A stretch of DNA of 64,000 nt from Diaminobutyricibacter sp. McL0608 (GCF_039613825.1 NZ_CP154826.1:3720001-3784000); one strand, 5' to 3'. Shown: positions 23,911 through 33,083, counted from the stretch's first letter. Numbers and translations are program-made. The notes: generated from the letters alone by a model not told the origin.

Positions 23911-25728
23911 TCAGCGCGACGCGCGCACCGCGAGGTCCACGTAGAGCGCGGCTGACCATCCGAACGACGTCGTCGCGGTCGCGGCCTTCTCGCCCGTGAA
24001 CGGGTTGAAGTACTCGTGCGGGCCACCCGCATGCGCGACGAGCTGTAGCGTCTTCTCGAGCAACTCGCACGAACGCTCCGGGTGACCCGAGACCGCGAGA
24101 CCCTCGACCAGCAGCGTGTTGATGTTGACCCACACCGGCCCGCGCCACATCCGTTCGGCCGAGAAGTCCGCATCCCGAACCGCGACCGTCGGCACGGTCC
24201 AGGGCGTCGCGAACCGGTCGGGGTCGTCGAGCGCTTCGAGCATCCGCGACACGATGCGACCCGGCAGCCGCCCGGTCAGCAGCGGCAGCAGGCTGACCGC
24301 GGCCTCGGCAGGCAGCGGATGCCCGGCCCCGCGCGAGCGGAAGAAGCCGGCCGCGTCGTCCCACATCTCTTCCAGCAGCGCGAGCGTGCGTTCTGCGCGG
24401 CGACTGTACCGCTCGGCGGCGTCCAGGTCGCCGACGGAGCGAGCGCGGGATGCGAGCAGGTCGTCCTGAACGATCAGGTACGCTGCGAGGTCCGGCGAGG
24501 CCACGGGCAGTTCGCCGTCGAAGACGGGACTGTCGTCGAGGCCCGACGAGTAGGGATGCCCGTACTCGGGCATTCCATCGCCGTCGAGGTCGGAGTGCGC
24601 GAACCACCACTCCTGGCTGCGCGCGACCGTCGCCCATGCGTCGTCGAACCAGCCCGGATCGTCGACCAGCGCCTCGAGCGAGCGGAGCGCCCAGGCGGCG
24701 AGCGGCGGTTTCGTGAGGGGGATGGGAGCGGTCGGGTCGGCGATGGCCGAACCGGCACGGCGCAGGTTGTCACGGTCTCCCGGCGGGAGGTCGTCGCTCG
24801 AGGCGAGCACACCCTCGTCGTGCACGACGTCGGGCAGCTGGCCGTCAGCCGTCGGAAAGCCGAACGCGAGAGCGAGCTGCTCTCGTGCGAGTTCGGGGTC
24901 GCCGTGCCGCAGACCGGCCGCGATGAAGTAGGCATCCCACTGCCAGAGCCCGACGTAGCCGATCTTCGAGGGAACGACGGCTCTCGCGTCACCGCGACCC
25001 GGCAGGGTGACGATGTTGGCGCCGAGCACCCACCAGCAGAAAGCGGTGAGGTCGGCGAGATCCGGGCGGACCGCGGGACAGCGTGCGAACCAGTCGTCCC
25101 ACGTCTGCGTGGTCGCGGCGAGGGCCTCGGCGTGGGTGCACGAGTCGCCATCCGGTGACTCGGAGATGCGGGGAGCGACTGACGACGCCGCTGTGCGCGA
25201 CCCAGCGCCCGCGGCCTCGCCGAGCGCCAACCGCACGCGGCCGCCGTCGCCGGCGAACGCCAGTCGCACGAGGGTGCCCCGATCGCTGTGCCGAACATCC
25301 ACGCCTTCCGCCCCATCGGCGAACCACCGGGCCGCAGGGGCCGACGGAAGCCCCGGAGCCCACTCCCCGGACGCGGCATCGGTTCCGTTCCCGACCGCGC
25401 CGGGCACTGTGAGTTCGACCGTCCAGCGCCCTTCGCAGCCGAGGCTGAGCGCATCCGGACCGTCGAAGGTGAGCGTGGCGCCGCCGTCGAATTCGATGCG
25501 CTCGGGGCGCACATCCTTCACCGGGGCGAGCCGGCCATCCGCACCGAACACCTTCACGGTGCGCACGACGATGCAGTCGTCGAGGCGGCGCTCGTACTCG
25601 GCCAGGCGCACGGTGATCCCGCCATCGGCGCGCTGCACGAGGATGCGCGAGCCGGGGAACGTGAACGGCGCGTTCTCGAGGTCGAGGAATCGCGCCGCCC
25701 GGTCGCCGGCCGTGAGCTCTGCGCTCAC
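23911..25728 (-). CDS. GH63-like glycoside hydrolase
   Basis: A 605-aa enzyme with a beta-rich N-terminal domain (1-200) and an (alpha/alpha)6 barrel. Likely catalytic pair: Asp398 in SGLDDSP and Glu572 in HEYFNPFTGE, with MWRGPVW between them. These match the GH63 group that includes mannosyl- and glucosylglycerate hydrolases and alpha-glucosidases. The GTG start overlaps the permease stop (GTGA) and no strong ribosome site is visible, so translation is coupled. No signal peptide. It cleaves whatever the upstream importer brings in; the exact sugar is open. Confidence 0.75.
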   Translation of the reverse strand: MSAELTAGDRAARFLDLENAPFTFPGSRILVQRADGGITVRLAEYERRLDDCIVVRTVKVFGADGRLAPVKDVRPERIEFDGGATLTFDGPDALSLGCEGRWTVELTVPGAVGNGTDAASGEWAPGLPSAPAARWFADGAEGVDVRHSDRGTLVRLAFAGDGGRVRLALGEAAGAGSRTAASSVAPRISESPDGDSCTHAEALAATTQTWDDWFARCPAVRPDLADLTAFCWWVLGANIVTLPGRGDARAVVPSKIGYVGLWQWDAYFIAAGLRHGDPELAREQLALAFGFPTADGQLPDVVHDEGVLASSDDLPPGDRDNLRRAGSAIADPTAPIPLTKPPLAAWALRSLEALVDDPGWFDDAWATVARSQEWWFAHSDLDGDGMPEYGHPYSSGLDDSPVFDGELPVASPDLAAYLIVQDDLLASRARSVGDLDAAERYSRRAERTLALLEEMWDDAAGFFRSRGAGHPLPAEAAVSLLPLLTGRLPGRIVSRMLEALDDPDRFATPWTVPTVAVRDADFSAERMWRGPVWVNINTLLVEGLAVSGHPERSCELLEKTLQLVAHAGGPHEYFNPFTGEKAATATTSFGWSAALYVDLAVRASR

Positions 25729-26624
25729 CGGCCGCCGAGCCCCGAAGCCGCCATGCTGTTGAGGATGCGGCGCTGGCCGATCACGAACGCGATCAGCATC
25801 GGGATGGTCGCCACGGCCGAGGCCGCCATGACCAGACCGTAATTGATCGAGCCGAACTGCCCGCGGAAACTCTGCAGCAGCAACGGAACCGTGAAGTTCT
25901 CCTGGCTGTTCATCAACACGAGGGGCAGGAGGAAGTTGTTCCACGTTCCCAGTGCGACGATGATCGCCAGCGCGCCGAGGCCCGGGCGGAGGTTGGGGAG
26001 GATGATGCTCCAGAAGATCCGCCAGCGACCCGCGCCGTCGACGAGCGCCGCCTCTTCGAGTTCGATCGGCAGCGACAGCACGAACTGCCGCATCAGGAAG
26101 ACGGCGAACGGGTTCGCGAGCGCCGCGGGGATGATGAGCGACAGGTGCGAATCCACCCACCCCAGCTTCGCCATCAGGAAATAGAACGGGATGAGCGTGA
26201 CCTGCATCGGGATCATCTGCGTCGCCAGGAACAGCACGAACAGCAGGCGGCTTCCGCGGAACTTGATGCGGGCGAACCCGTAGCCGGCCATGGCTGCCGT
26301 CACCAGCGTGCCGATGACGACGAGGACCGCGATGTAGATGCTGTTCCAGTACGCCTGCGCGAACGGCGCATCGTTCCACGCGTCGATGTAGTTCTGGAAC
26401 GTGAACGGCTTCGGCAGGAAGCTGAGCGGGTCGTTGAGCAGCTGTGGGAGCGTCTTGAACGACGTGATGAGCATCCACACGAACGGGAAGACCATCGCGA
26501 CGCCTGCGACTGCGAGGACGATGTGCAGGACGGTCTTGCGGGCGCGGCTCGCGCCTGTGCCCTGGCGGCCGGCTGCCGCACCCTGGCGCCCGCTGTCGGG
26601 GACGGTTCTGACGGCGGTGGTCAT
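25725..26624 (-). CDS. Sugar ABC transporter permease (MalG-type)
   Basis: 299 aa with a charged N-terminus, six TM helices and the EAA loop AALVDGAGRWRIFWSIILPN. Start at 26624, overlapping the upstream permease stop (ATGA). It pairs with the 26621-27604 product. The much longer open frame upstream is a shadow of that gene. Confidence 0.92.
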   Translation of the reverse strand: MTTAVRTVPDSGRQGAAAGRQGTGASRARKTVLHIVLAVAGVAMVFPFVWMLITSFKTLPQLLNDPLSFLPKPFTFQNYIDAWNDAPFAQAYWNSIYIAVLVVIGTLVTAAMAGYGFARIKFRGSRLLFVLFLATQMIPMQVTLIPFYFLMAKLGWVDSHLSLIIPAALANPFAVFLMRQFVLSLPIELEEAALVDGAGRWRIFWSIILPNLRPGLGALAIIVALGTWNNFLLPLVLMNSQENFTVPLLLQSFRGQFGSINYGLVMAASAVATIPMLIAFVIGQRRILNSMAASGLGGR

Positions 26625-27604
26625 GCTGCACCATCCTCGTAGTGGACGAACTTCTTCTGGGCCGTGAACTGGATGCCCGTGACGATCAGGGTGATGATCA
26701 GCAGGATCACGGATGCCGCGCTTGCCGGCCCGAACTGGAACTTGCCGAAGCCGAGATCGAAGATGTGGTACACGATCGTGCGGGTGGCGTTGTCCGGACC
26801 CGCGTTGGCCGTGAGGATGAACACGGTGTCGAACGTCTGCAGCGAACTGATGAAGGCGATCACGGTCGAGAAGAACATGATCGGCGACAGCAGCGGCAGG
26901 CGGATGCGGAAGAACATCGTGAGGGAACCTGCGCCATCGATGCGCGCGGCCTCCACGACCGACGGCGAGATGTTCTGCAGCCCGGCCAGGAAGATGATGA
27001 TGTTGAGGCCGAGCGACGACCAGATCGACACGATGCACACGGCGATGAGGGCCAGGTGCGGGTCGCCGAGCCAGTCGGGCGGCGGCACGTGGAAGGTGTT
27101 CGCGATGAAGCCGCTGATGACGCCGTCTTTGCGGAACAGCTGCTGCCAGATCATCGCGACGGCGACCGACGAGGTCACGACCGGAGCGAAGAACAGGATG
27201 AGGTAGAGCGTCTTGGTCTTCAGCTTTTCCAATGCCACGGCGATGATGACAGCGAGGCCGAGTCCGACCGGAACAGTGATGATCGCTATGAGCAGCGTGT
27301 TGAGGACCGATCGCCCGAAGAGTGGATCGGTGAGTTCGGTGGCGAAGTTCTCGAAACCGACCCAGCTGAGGGCGTTGAGGCCATCCCATTGTGCGAATGC
27401 GAGCACGACGCTCGCGGCGAACGGCACGAGCACGAACAGCGCCATGCCGATCAGCTGCGGGCCGACGAAGATGTAGCCCCAGCGCCTGTCGCGCCGCCGC
27501 CAGGCGGGCTCCCCTCGGAGCCCGCCCGGCCGGGTGCGTTCGGGCGCTGTCGACGCCTCGCTTTCGACGAGGGCTTCGGACAGCGGTCCCTGGATTACAC
27601 TCAC
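26621..27604 (-). CDS. Sugar ABC transporter permease (MalF-type)
   Basis: 327 aa, GTG start with AGGGA 8 nt upstream, six TM helices and EAA loop AARIDGAGSLTMFFRIRLPL. The gene begins 10 bp after the binding-protein stop. No ATPase is encoded in the operon. Confidence 0.92.
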   Translation of the reverse strand: MSVIQGPLSEALVESEASTAPERTRPGGLRGEPAWRRRDRRWGYIFVGPQLIGMALFVLVPFAASVVLAFAQWDGLNALSWVGFENFATELTDPLFGRSVLNTLLIAIITVPVGLGLAVIIAVALEKLKTKTLYLILFFAPVVTSSVAVAMIWQQLFRKDGVISGFIANTFHVPPPDWLGDPHLALIAVCIVSIWSSLGLNIIIFLAGLQNISPSVVEAARIDGAGSLTMFFRIRLPLLSPIMFFSTVIAFISSLQTFDTVFILTANAGPDNATRTIVYHIFDLGFGKFQFGPASAASVILLIITLIVTGIQFTAQKKFVHYEDGAA

Positions 27605-27614
27605 GTGTCTATCC

Positions 27615-28916
27615 CTACTTGCCCGTCTTGTCGGAGATCATCTTGGCGACCTCGTCGAGCGTGGCCTGCGTGGATGACTTGCCCTGGTAGAGGGCGAGCA
27701 TCTTGTCGCTGATGTCGCTCGAGAGACCCGGGACGGCCGCTTCGGTCGCGGGGTCCTCGAAGCCGATGTCGCGCATGTCGAGCAGCGTCTGCGCGTGGTC
27801 GGGGTAGCCGTCGAGGACGACCTTGTCCGCACCCTTGATCGACGGAACGGCGTTGCCGCCACCCTGGAGCCTGGCCGTCTGGCCCTCAGCGGAGAGGAAG
27901 TTGGTCCAGAATTCGAACGCCGCGTCCTTGTTCTTGGTCTTGGCGTTGATGGCCAGGTAGCTCACCGCTGTGCCGGTCGGCGCTGCCTTGCCGTCGGGGG
28001 TCGGCCACGGAGCCACGTCGTAGTTCTGCGGGTCGCCCGCGGACTTGACGGTGCCGATCGTGTAGCGGCCCTGAACGAAGAAGCCGGCCTTGTGGCTGAC
28101 GAACACGCTGTCGGCGCCTGCGCCCGCCGGGAGGGTGTCGGCCACAACGAAGGTGTGGTTCTGGAAGTTCTTCGCCAGAACGTCCATCGCGTCGACGCTG
28201 GTCTGGTCGGTGTTCGCGACGAACTTGCCGGACTCGTCGAACGCCTGGCCGCCCTGCGAGGAGATCCAGCCGTAGTGGGTGGACCAGTAGTTCCAGAACA
28301 TCGAGCCGGTGAGGCCCGCCTTCTTGAGCTTCTTGTTCATGTCGAGGTACGCGTCGGTGGTCCACTTGCCTTCTGCGGCGAGGGCGGCCGGGTCATCGGT
28401 GATGCCCGCCTTCTTGAGTGCGACCTTGTCGTACCACATGGCGTCGGGGTTGGAGTCGTTCGGAGCGGCGTAGATCTCGTCGCCCTTCTTGGTGACGCCG
28501 AACAGGCCCTGCGCGAAGTCTTCGGGCTTCGTCTTGCTGGCGCTCGAGCTCATGAGCGAGGTGAGGGGAAGCAGCGCGTTCGAGCTGACGAACTGGCCGA
28601 TCTTGTCATCGCCGATGTAGAACACGTCGGGCGCGGTGCCCGAGGCGAGCTGCGCGAGGAGCTTCGTGTGGTAGTCGCCGTAGTCGGCGACGGGCTGAAG
28701 GACGACCTTGACGTCCGGGTGCTGCTTCATGAACTCGGTGTCGAAGTCCTTGTAGCGGGCGATCTCTTCGGGGGTGCCCCAGGTGGACCAGACGACCGTC
28801 TTGGTCCCGCTCCCGCCCGATGCTCCATTTCCCGAACATGCGGCCATACTGAGCGCTACCGCGACAGCCGCTCCCACGGCCACCAGTCTTCTCACCTTCG
28901 AGTCGACGCGAGACAT
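27615..28916 (-). CDS. Extracellular sugar-binding lipoprotein of ABC importer
   Basis: A 433-aa CUT1 solute-binding protein with a lipoprotein signal (lipobox LSMAAC, Cys about 26), then WSTWGTPEE and a typical SBP fold. The ATG at 28916 has GAGGT 6 nt upstream. First gene of the importer/GH63 operon; the 28984 site lies 68 bp upstream. Confidence 0.92.
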   Translation of the reverse strand: MSRVDSKVRRLVAVGAAVAVALSMAACSGNGASGGSGTKTVVWSTWGTPEEIARYKDFDTEFMKQHPDVKVVLQPVADYGDYHTKLLAQLASGTAPDVFYIGDDKIGQFVSSNALLPLTSLMSSSASKTKPEDFAQGLFGVTKKGDEIYAAPNDSNPDAMWYDKVALKKAGITDDPAALAAEGKWTTDAYLDMNKKLKKAGLTGSMFWNYWSTHYGWISSQGGQAFDESGKFVANTDQTSVDAMDVLAKNFQNHTFVVADTLPAGAGADSVFVSHKAGFFVQGRYTIGTVKSAGDPQNYDVAPWPTPDGKAAPTGTAVSYLAINAKTKNKDAAFEFWTNFLSAEGQTARLQGGGNAVPSIKGADKVVLDGYPDHAQTLLDMRDIGFEDPATEAAVPGLSSDISDKMLALYQGKSSTQATLDEVAKMISDKTGK

Positions 28917-28983
28917 GCCTACCTCATTCCTTGAAGAGTCTCTCTGCAAACGGAGGCCCCCGGGTTGAAGGTCACTCCTTGGT

Positions 28984-29002
28984 CTGTATTCTGTATACAG
29001 TA
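28984..29002. promoter_or_regulatory. Shared 19-bp regulatory site, copy 2
   Basis: Identical to 22499-22517. It lies upstream of the binding-protein gene, where a repressor would block the promoter. The rest of the 28917-29173 gap has only a short palindrome AATGCATGCATT (29061-29072) and no gene. Confidence 0.75.
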
Positions 29003-29173
29003 GGCAGCGTGACAACGCAAGGGGGCTTATGCGCACAACGCATCACGCCTCGGCGGTGTAAATGCATGCATTCGGGCGCGGTCACCAGACAACACCACCG
29101 AACTGACCGAACCCTGCCGCGGACCTGACCGAAGACTGGGCAGGCGCTGGCAGAACGCCCGCGGCGACGCCCC

Positions 29174-30376
29174 TCAGGCCCGGGCCCGGCGCGCTCGGGC
29201 AGCGAAGGCGTCGAGGGCGTCGAGGACCTCTGACGCCTGCCATAACCGGTTGCGATCGCCACCGGAGGCCCGGGTCAGGACTCCGAACTCCTCGAGTCTC
29301 GTGATCGAGGCAGCCGCGGCGATTTCGCTCACGGCCAGCGCAGCGGCCACAGTCTTCACGTTCACCACCGGCTGGCTGAGAAGAAACTCCTTCAGGCGGT
29401 GCACCGACGAGTCGGACCGAACTGCGATGACGGAGTCCCAGCGGTCGGAGGCCGCGCGAATGTCGCCCGCGAGCCTGCGTCCATTGTTGATCGCGGCGAA
29501 GGCCGCCTCGGCCACTGCCGCGACAATCGCCTCCGGCACGCCCGCACGGTAAGCGTCAAGGGCGCCGAAGTACGCATCCAAGTCGTGCAGCAGGCCGGCG
29601 GAGACAGGAACCGTCGCGTTCCTCGTAACACCGCTGCCGCGAAGCATGGCCTGGATGATCGCCCGCCCCGTTCGCCCGTTGCCGTCGGGGAATGGGTGGA
29701 TCGTCTCGAATTGTGCGTGCGCGATCGCCGCCTGCGCGAGTGCGGGCACATCTGTTCGCTCAGTGAAGGAGATGAGGTCGGTCATCAGCCTCTGGACCCG
29801 ATCATGGTGTGGCGGCACGAAGGAGGCCGAGTGCGGCGAGATGGATCCTCCACCGATCCACACCTGTTCGTCACGCCAGCGCCCGACCACCGCCGGTTTC
29901 GAATCGGACAGGAGCGCCTCGTGCGTTTCGATGATCGCCGACTCGTCAAGGCGATCAGACAGGACGATAGCGGCTTGCATGGCCCTGACGTTGGCAACGA
30001 CCAGCTGCGCGTTGCCCGATGCGGATGCACCGATTTCGGCGAGCGCGACCTGCTTCGCGCTGGACGTGAGGTTTTCAACCTCGGAACTGGAGGCGCTTTC
30101 GGTTCGGAGGAGGATCGAAGCGAACGGCACGGCGACGAGCCCAGCCTCACTGTCGAAGCGGGTGAGCTCACGACTCGCGTCGTCGGCAAGCGTCAGTACG
30201 TCGGGAGAGAGGATCACGGGTCGGTCGGCGATCAGCGGAGGCACCGCGGCCTGGTAGTCGCCTCGAGCGGCGCGGAGAGCCCGCCGGGATGCCACCTCAT
30301 CGCCGCGGGTGCTCCAGGGAAGAGTTTCGAAGCCGACCTTCGGCCACACGCGCGCTGCCTTCGCATCCTTAACCAT
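29174..30376 (-). CDS. Fic-domain protein with N-terminal inhibitory helix
   Basis: A 400-aa class II Fic protein. Inhibitory motif (S/T)xxxE(G/N) at residues 97-102 (SSEVEN), Fic core HPFPDGNGRTGR at 227-238 with catalytic His227, and a C-terminal winged-helix region (about 325-385). Fic enzymes transfer AMP or similar groups to protein hydroxyls; the helix Glu101 should hold it inactive. Two tandem inverted repeats just upstream suggest autoregulation through the winged helix. A toxin module or stress regulator is possible; the target is unknown. Confidence 0.9.
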   Translation of the reverse strand: MVKDAKAARVWPKVGFETLPWSTRGDEVASRRALRAARGDYQAAVPPLIADRPVILSPDVLTLADDASRELTRFDSEAGLVAVPFASILLRTESASSSEVENLTSSAKQVALAEIGASASGNAQLVVANVRAMQAAIVLSDRLDESAIIETHEALLSDSKPAVVGRWRDEQVWIGGGSISPHSASFVPPHHDRVQRLMTDLISFTERTDVPALAQAAIAHAQFETIHPFPDGNGRTGRAIIQAMLRGSGVTRNATVPVSAGLLHDLDAYFGALDAYRAGVPEAIVAAVAEAAFAAINNGRRLAGDIRAASDRWDSVIAVRSDSSVHRLKEFLLSQPVVNVKTVAAALAVSEIAAAASITRLEEFGVLTRASGGDRNRLWQASEVLDALDAFAARARRARA

Positions 30377-30387
30377 GCTCAGATGGT

Positions 30388-30456
30388 ACCAAAGGCTACG
30401 CCCTTATCCTTTGGTAAGGCCGATTCTTACCAAAGGCTATGCGGGTAACCTTTGGT
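30388..30456. promoter_or_regulatory. Duplicated operator before fic
   Basis: ACCAAAGG-N12-CCTTTGGT occurs twice (30388-30415 and 30429-30456), 41 bp apart, with conserved flanks (TACCAAAGGCTA; CTTTGGTAAGG). The first copy ends 12 bp before the fic start codon. It has the look of a tandem repressor site. Confidence 0.75.
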
Positions 30457-30476
30457 AAGGGTTCACAGTGACAGGG

Positions 30477-32339
30477 CTATGCCGCGCCTGCGACGTTCCG
30501 CAGCCACACGAACTGGCCCGGCGCGAGGTCGATGCCGGCGCTCAGGTCGAACTGCGCCCCGGTCACGAGGTCGAAGGATCCCGGGGTGATCCCGGACAGC
30601 GTGAGTGCGTCGACCTTCTCACGCGCATCCCCGAAGTTCGCCAACACCACGATCGTGGAGCCTTCGCCCGGTCGCTGGTACCCGAGGACGCGATCGTTGT
30701 GCGTGGCGAAGCCGATCAGCCGGTTGCCGGCGAACTCCGGCGTGTTCGAGCGGATCTCGATCAGGCGCCGCAGGCTCAGGTAGAGCGCTCCGGCGTGCGT
30801 CGCGTAGAACCGCCGCTGTTCGTAGAGGTCGGCCGGATACCAGGGCCTCCCCACCCAGCGGCTGTCGCCGCGATGGGCCGGGTCGTCGACGTACGAGTAG
30901 TCGTTGAGCTGGCCGACCTCGTCGCCGAGATACAGTTGCGGCAGTCCGCCGGTGCTCAGGATGATCGAATGCGCCAACAGGATGCGCCGCACGGCGAGCG
31001 GGTCGCCCGCTTCCAGCCCCGCCAGCGACGCCGTCGATCCGGAGACCCGCGCATCCCCCGTCTTCGGGTTCTCCTGGAATGGCACGCCGCGGGCGAAGCT
31101 TCCGGGGAACCGGCCGACGAAGAACTGGTTCAGAAAGCGACGGTGATCGAACCCGTCGACGCCGAACTCGGCCGCATCCTCGTCGGCGAACGTCCAGCCG
31201 ATGTCGTCGTGGCTTCGCACATAGTTCACCCACGCCGTCCCGGGCGGTGTGGTGTGGCGGCGTTCGAGCGCCTGGGAGAGCATCCTCGCATCGCGCGTCG
31301 CGAGCGTGTTCCAGATCAGGGCCATCTGAAGCGGGTTGTAGCTCAGCTGGCATTCGCCGGGGCTCATGTATTCGATGACCTGGCCGGGGTGCACGATCGC
31401 CTCCGACAGGAACAGCACAGAGGGGGCCGCGATACGGCACACCGCGTTGAACGCCTGCAGCAGCAGGTGCGCCTGTGGCAGGTTCTCGCACGAGGTGCCC
31501 AGCTGCTTCCAGATGAAAGCGACAGCATCCATACGCAGGACGCTCACCCCCTGGTTGGCGAGGAACAGCAGCTCATTCGCCATCGCCCGGAACACGGCAG
31601 GGTTCGAGTAGTCGAGGTCCCACTGGAACGTGTGGAACGTCGTCCATACCCAGCGGCCGTCGTCGAGCTGCACGAACGATCCGGGATGGTCGTCGGGAAA
31701 GATCTCCCGCGTCGTCTCCTCGAAGGCGTCCGGCATCGTGCGGTCGGGGTAGATCCAGTAGTAGTCCACGAACTCGGGAACCCCGGCGCGCGCCTTACGT
31801 GCCCACTCGTGTTCGTCGGAGGTGTGGTTGAACACGAAGTCGACGGCGAGCGCGATGCCGTTCGACCTGAGGTCGTCGGCGACCTGACGCAGGTCGTCCA
31901 TCGTCCCGAGCTCAGGGGAGACCTGCCGGTAGCTGGACACCGCGTAGCCGCCGTCGGAGTTCTCCGCCGGCGCGAGGAAGAGCGGCATCAGGTGCAGGTA
32001 GGTCAGCCCGAGTTCACGGAAGTAGGGGATGCGGTCGCGCAGGCCCTGCAGCGTCCCGCCGTACCGGTCGACGTAGCAGACGCCTCCGAGCATCCGGTTC
32101 GACTCGAACCAGGCCGGATCGGTGAGACGCTGCCGGTCGAGCTCCTTCAGGTCGGGCGAGCGTGCCTCCCACGACGCTGCGAGGTCGGCGAGAAGGCCGC
32201 GGAACTGGGTGTCCAAGCGGTCGTCTTCGCCGTAGATCGCACGCAGGAGCCGCTCGAGCCGCGTGGTCTCGCGTGCCCGACGCTCAGCGAACGTCTGCCG
32301 TGCCGCATCCTCGACTCCAGGGCCCGTCGCTGAGCTCAT
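30477..32339 (-). CDS. Amylosucrase (GH13)
   Basis: 620 aa, close in length to amylosucrase, which polymerises the glucose of sucrose into alpha-1,4-glucan. Catalytic triad spacing matches Neisseria amylosucrase: Asp271 (VLRMDAVAFIWKQ), Glu313 (LSEAI) and Asp378 (RSHDDIGW). DFVFNHT is present. The N-terminal helical domain (1-80) is typical. The ATG at 32339 has GGGAG 8 nt upstream. No signal peptide. Alternative GH13_4 activities such as sucrose hydrolase are possible. Confidence 0.88.
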   Translation of the reverse strand: MSSATGPGVEDAARQTFAERRARETTRLERLLRAIYGEDDRLDTQFRGLLADLAASWEARSPDLKELDRQRLTDPAWFESNRMLGGVCYVDRYGGTLQGLRDRIPYFRELGLTYLHLMPLFLAPAENSDGGYAVSSYRQVSPELGTMDDLRQVADDLRSNGIALAVDFVFNHTSDEHEWARKARAGVPEFVDYYWIYPDRTMPDAFEETTREIFPDDHPGSFVQLDDGRWVWTTFHTFQWDLDYSNPAVFRAMANELLFLANQGVSVLRMDAVAFIWKQLGTSCENLPQAHLLLQAFNAVCRIAAPSVLFLSEAIVHPGQVIEYMSPGECQLSYNPLQMALIWNTLATRDARMLSQALERRHTTPPGTAWVNYVRSHDDIGWTFADEDAAEFGVDGFDHRRFLNQFFVGRFPGSFARGVPFQENPKTGDARVSGSTASLAGLEAGDPLAVRRILLAHSIILSTGGLPQLYLGDEVGQLNDYSYVDDPAHRGDSRWVGRPWYPADLYEQRRFYATHAGALYLSLRRLIEIRSNTPEFAGNRLIGFATHNDRVLGYQRPGEGSTIVVLANFGDAREKVDALTLSGITPGSFDLVTGAQFDLSAGIDLAPGQFVWLRNVAGAA

Positions 32340-32394
32340 GTCCACGCTCCCGGCACGAGCCTACGCTCACCGCCGACAGCGCCCCAGGCGCACG

Positions 32395-32853
32395 TCAGCC
32401 TCGCGTGCTGAACACCTCGGCGCGTGCCGCCACGAAAGAATGGGTGCTCTGCTCGATGTGGTACTGGGTGTGGACCCGCTTCACCGGGTGCGCCCGCACG
32501 AGCTTCTGGGCGGCCTCACGGCGTGAGTGGATGCGCAGCAGCGACACCAGCGCGCCGATCAGGATTCCGACCGTGAGTGTGAGGCCGAGCCACAGGAGGT
32601 CGTCCTTCCAGTAGCCGGCGATCGGCGCATCCTCGACGAGCCACAGGCCTGCGGCGACCAGGGCCAGAAGAAGCACCGCGACGAGCACGGTCTTCTGCGC
32701 GAGCACGAGTGGCTTCGTTGCGAGCAGGCGGCGGGCGCGGGCCAGGTCACGGTCGTGCTGCCGACGGCGCTCTTTCGCCCACTGCAGGTCGAGTGCGTGC
32801 CGTCTGGCCTGTCTCTGGGCGTCATCGTGCGCCCTGTTGTACGAGTAGTTCAC
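32395..32853 (-). CDS. Two-helix membrane protein, unknown function
   Basis: 152 aa: a basic N-terminal helix (1-45), TM segments about 53-75 and 86-107, then a basic C-terminus. GTG start behind GGAGGAC. No family recognised. Confidence 0.7.
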   Translation of the reverse strand: MNYSYNRAHDDAQRQARRHALDLQWAKERRRQHDRDLARARRLLATKPLVLAQKTVLVAVLLLALVAAGLWLVEDAPIAGYWKDDLLWLGLTLTVGILIGALVSLLRIHSRREAAQKLVRAHPVKRVHTQYHIEQSTHSFVAARAEVFSTRG

Positions 32854-32934
32854 CGTGTCCTCCGGGTATGGCTCTGGTCAACTCGTTTCGAATTATGGAG
32901 GAGTTTTCCCCGATCAGCGCGACATACCGACCGT

Positions 32935-32955
32935 GTCCCCCGCGAATTGGGGGAC
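32935..32955. terminator. Hairpin at the stop of the HTH remnant
   Basis: GTCCCCC and GGGGGAC arms around a 7-nt loop. On the minus strand it directly follows the TAG of the small HTH frame. Confidence 0.45.
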
Positions 32956-33083
32956 TAGCTGGCCCGCGCGTGTTCAACGAAGCCTGCACCCTTGTGCGTG
33001 CCGCCTTCCAGCTGATGGATGCGCTGGGCGGAAAGGCCAAGGATACGGCCGACCTCCTTCTGAGTGAGTCCGTCTGATCGCAA
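32955..33083 (-). pseudogene. Small helix-turn-helix protein or antitoxin remnant
   Basis: A 42-codon frame (TTG start) reads LRSDGLTQKEVGRILGLSAQ followed by RIHQLEGG. This is a complete helix-turn-helix of the kind found at the end of small antitoxin-like regulators. Upstream, the frame is closed by a stop within about 15 bp, so the N-terminal domain is missing. It may be a decayed gene; a short functional peptide is less likely. Confidence 0.45.

Noticed and set aside
25729-26634. N-terminal extension of the GH63-like frame to 907 aa
   Set aside because: The added part lies over the permease gene in another frame and has no protein-like character; the GTG at 25728 with a GTGA overlap explains the start.
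29061-29072. AATGCATGCATT as an operator
   Set aside because: A perfect palindrome, but single, and not placed at a visible promoter; kept only as a note in the spacer entry.
32709-33077. A 122-codon plus-strand frame
   Set aside because: No ribosome site and no protein-like composition; the minus strand carries the HTH signal.
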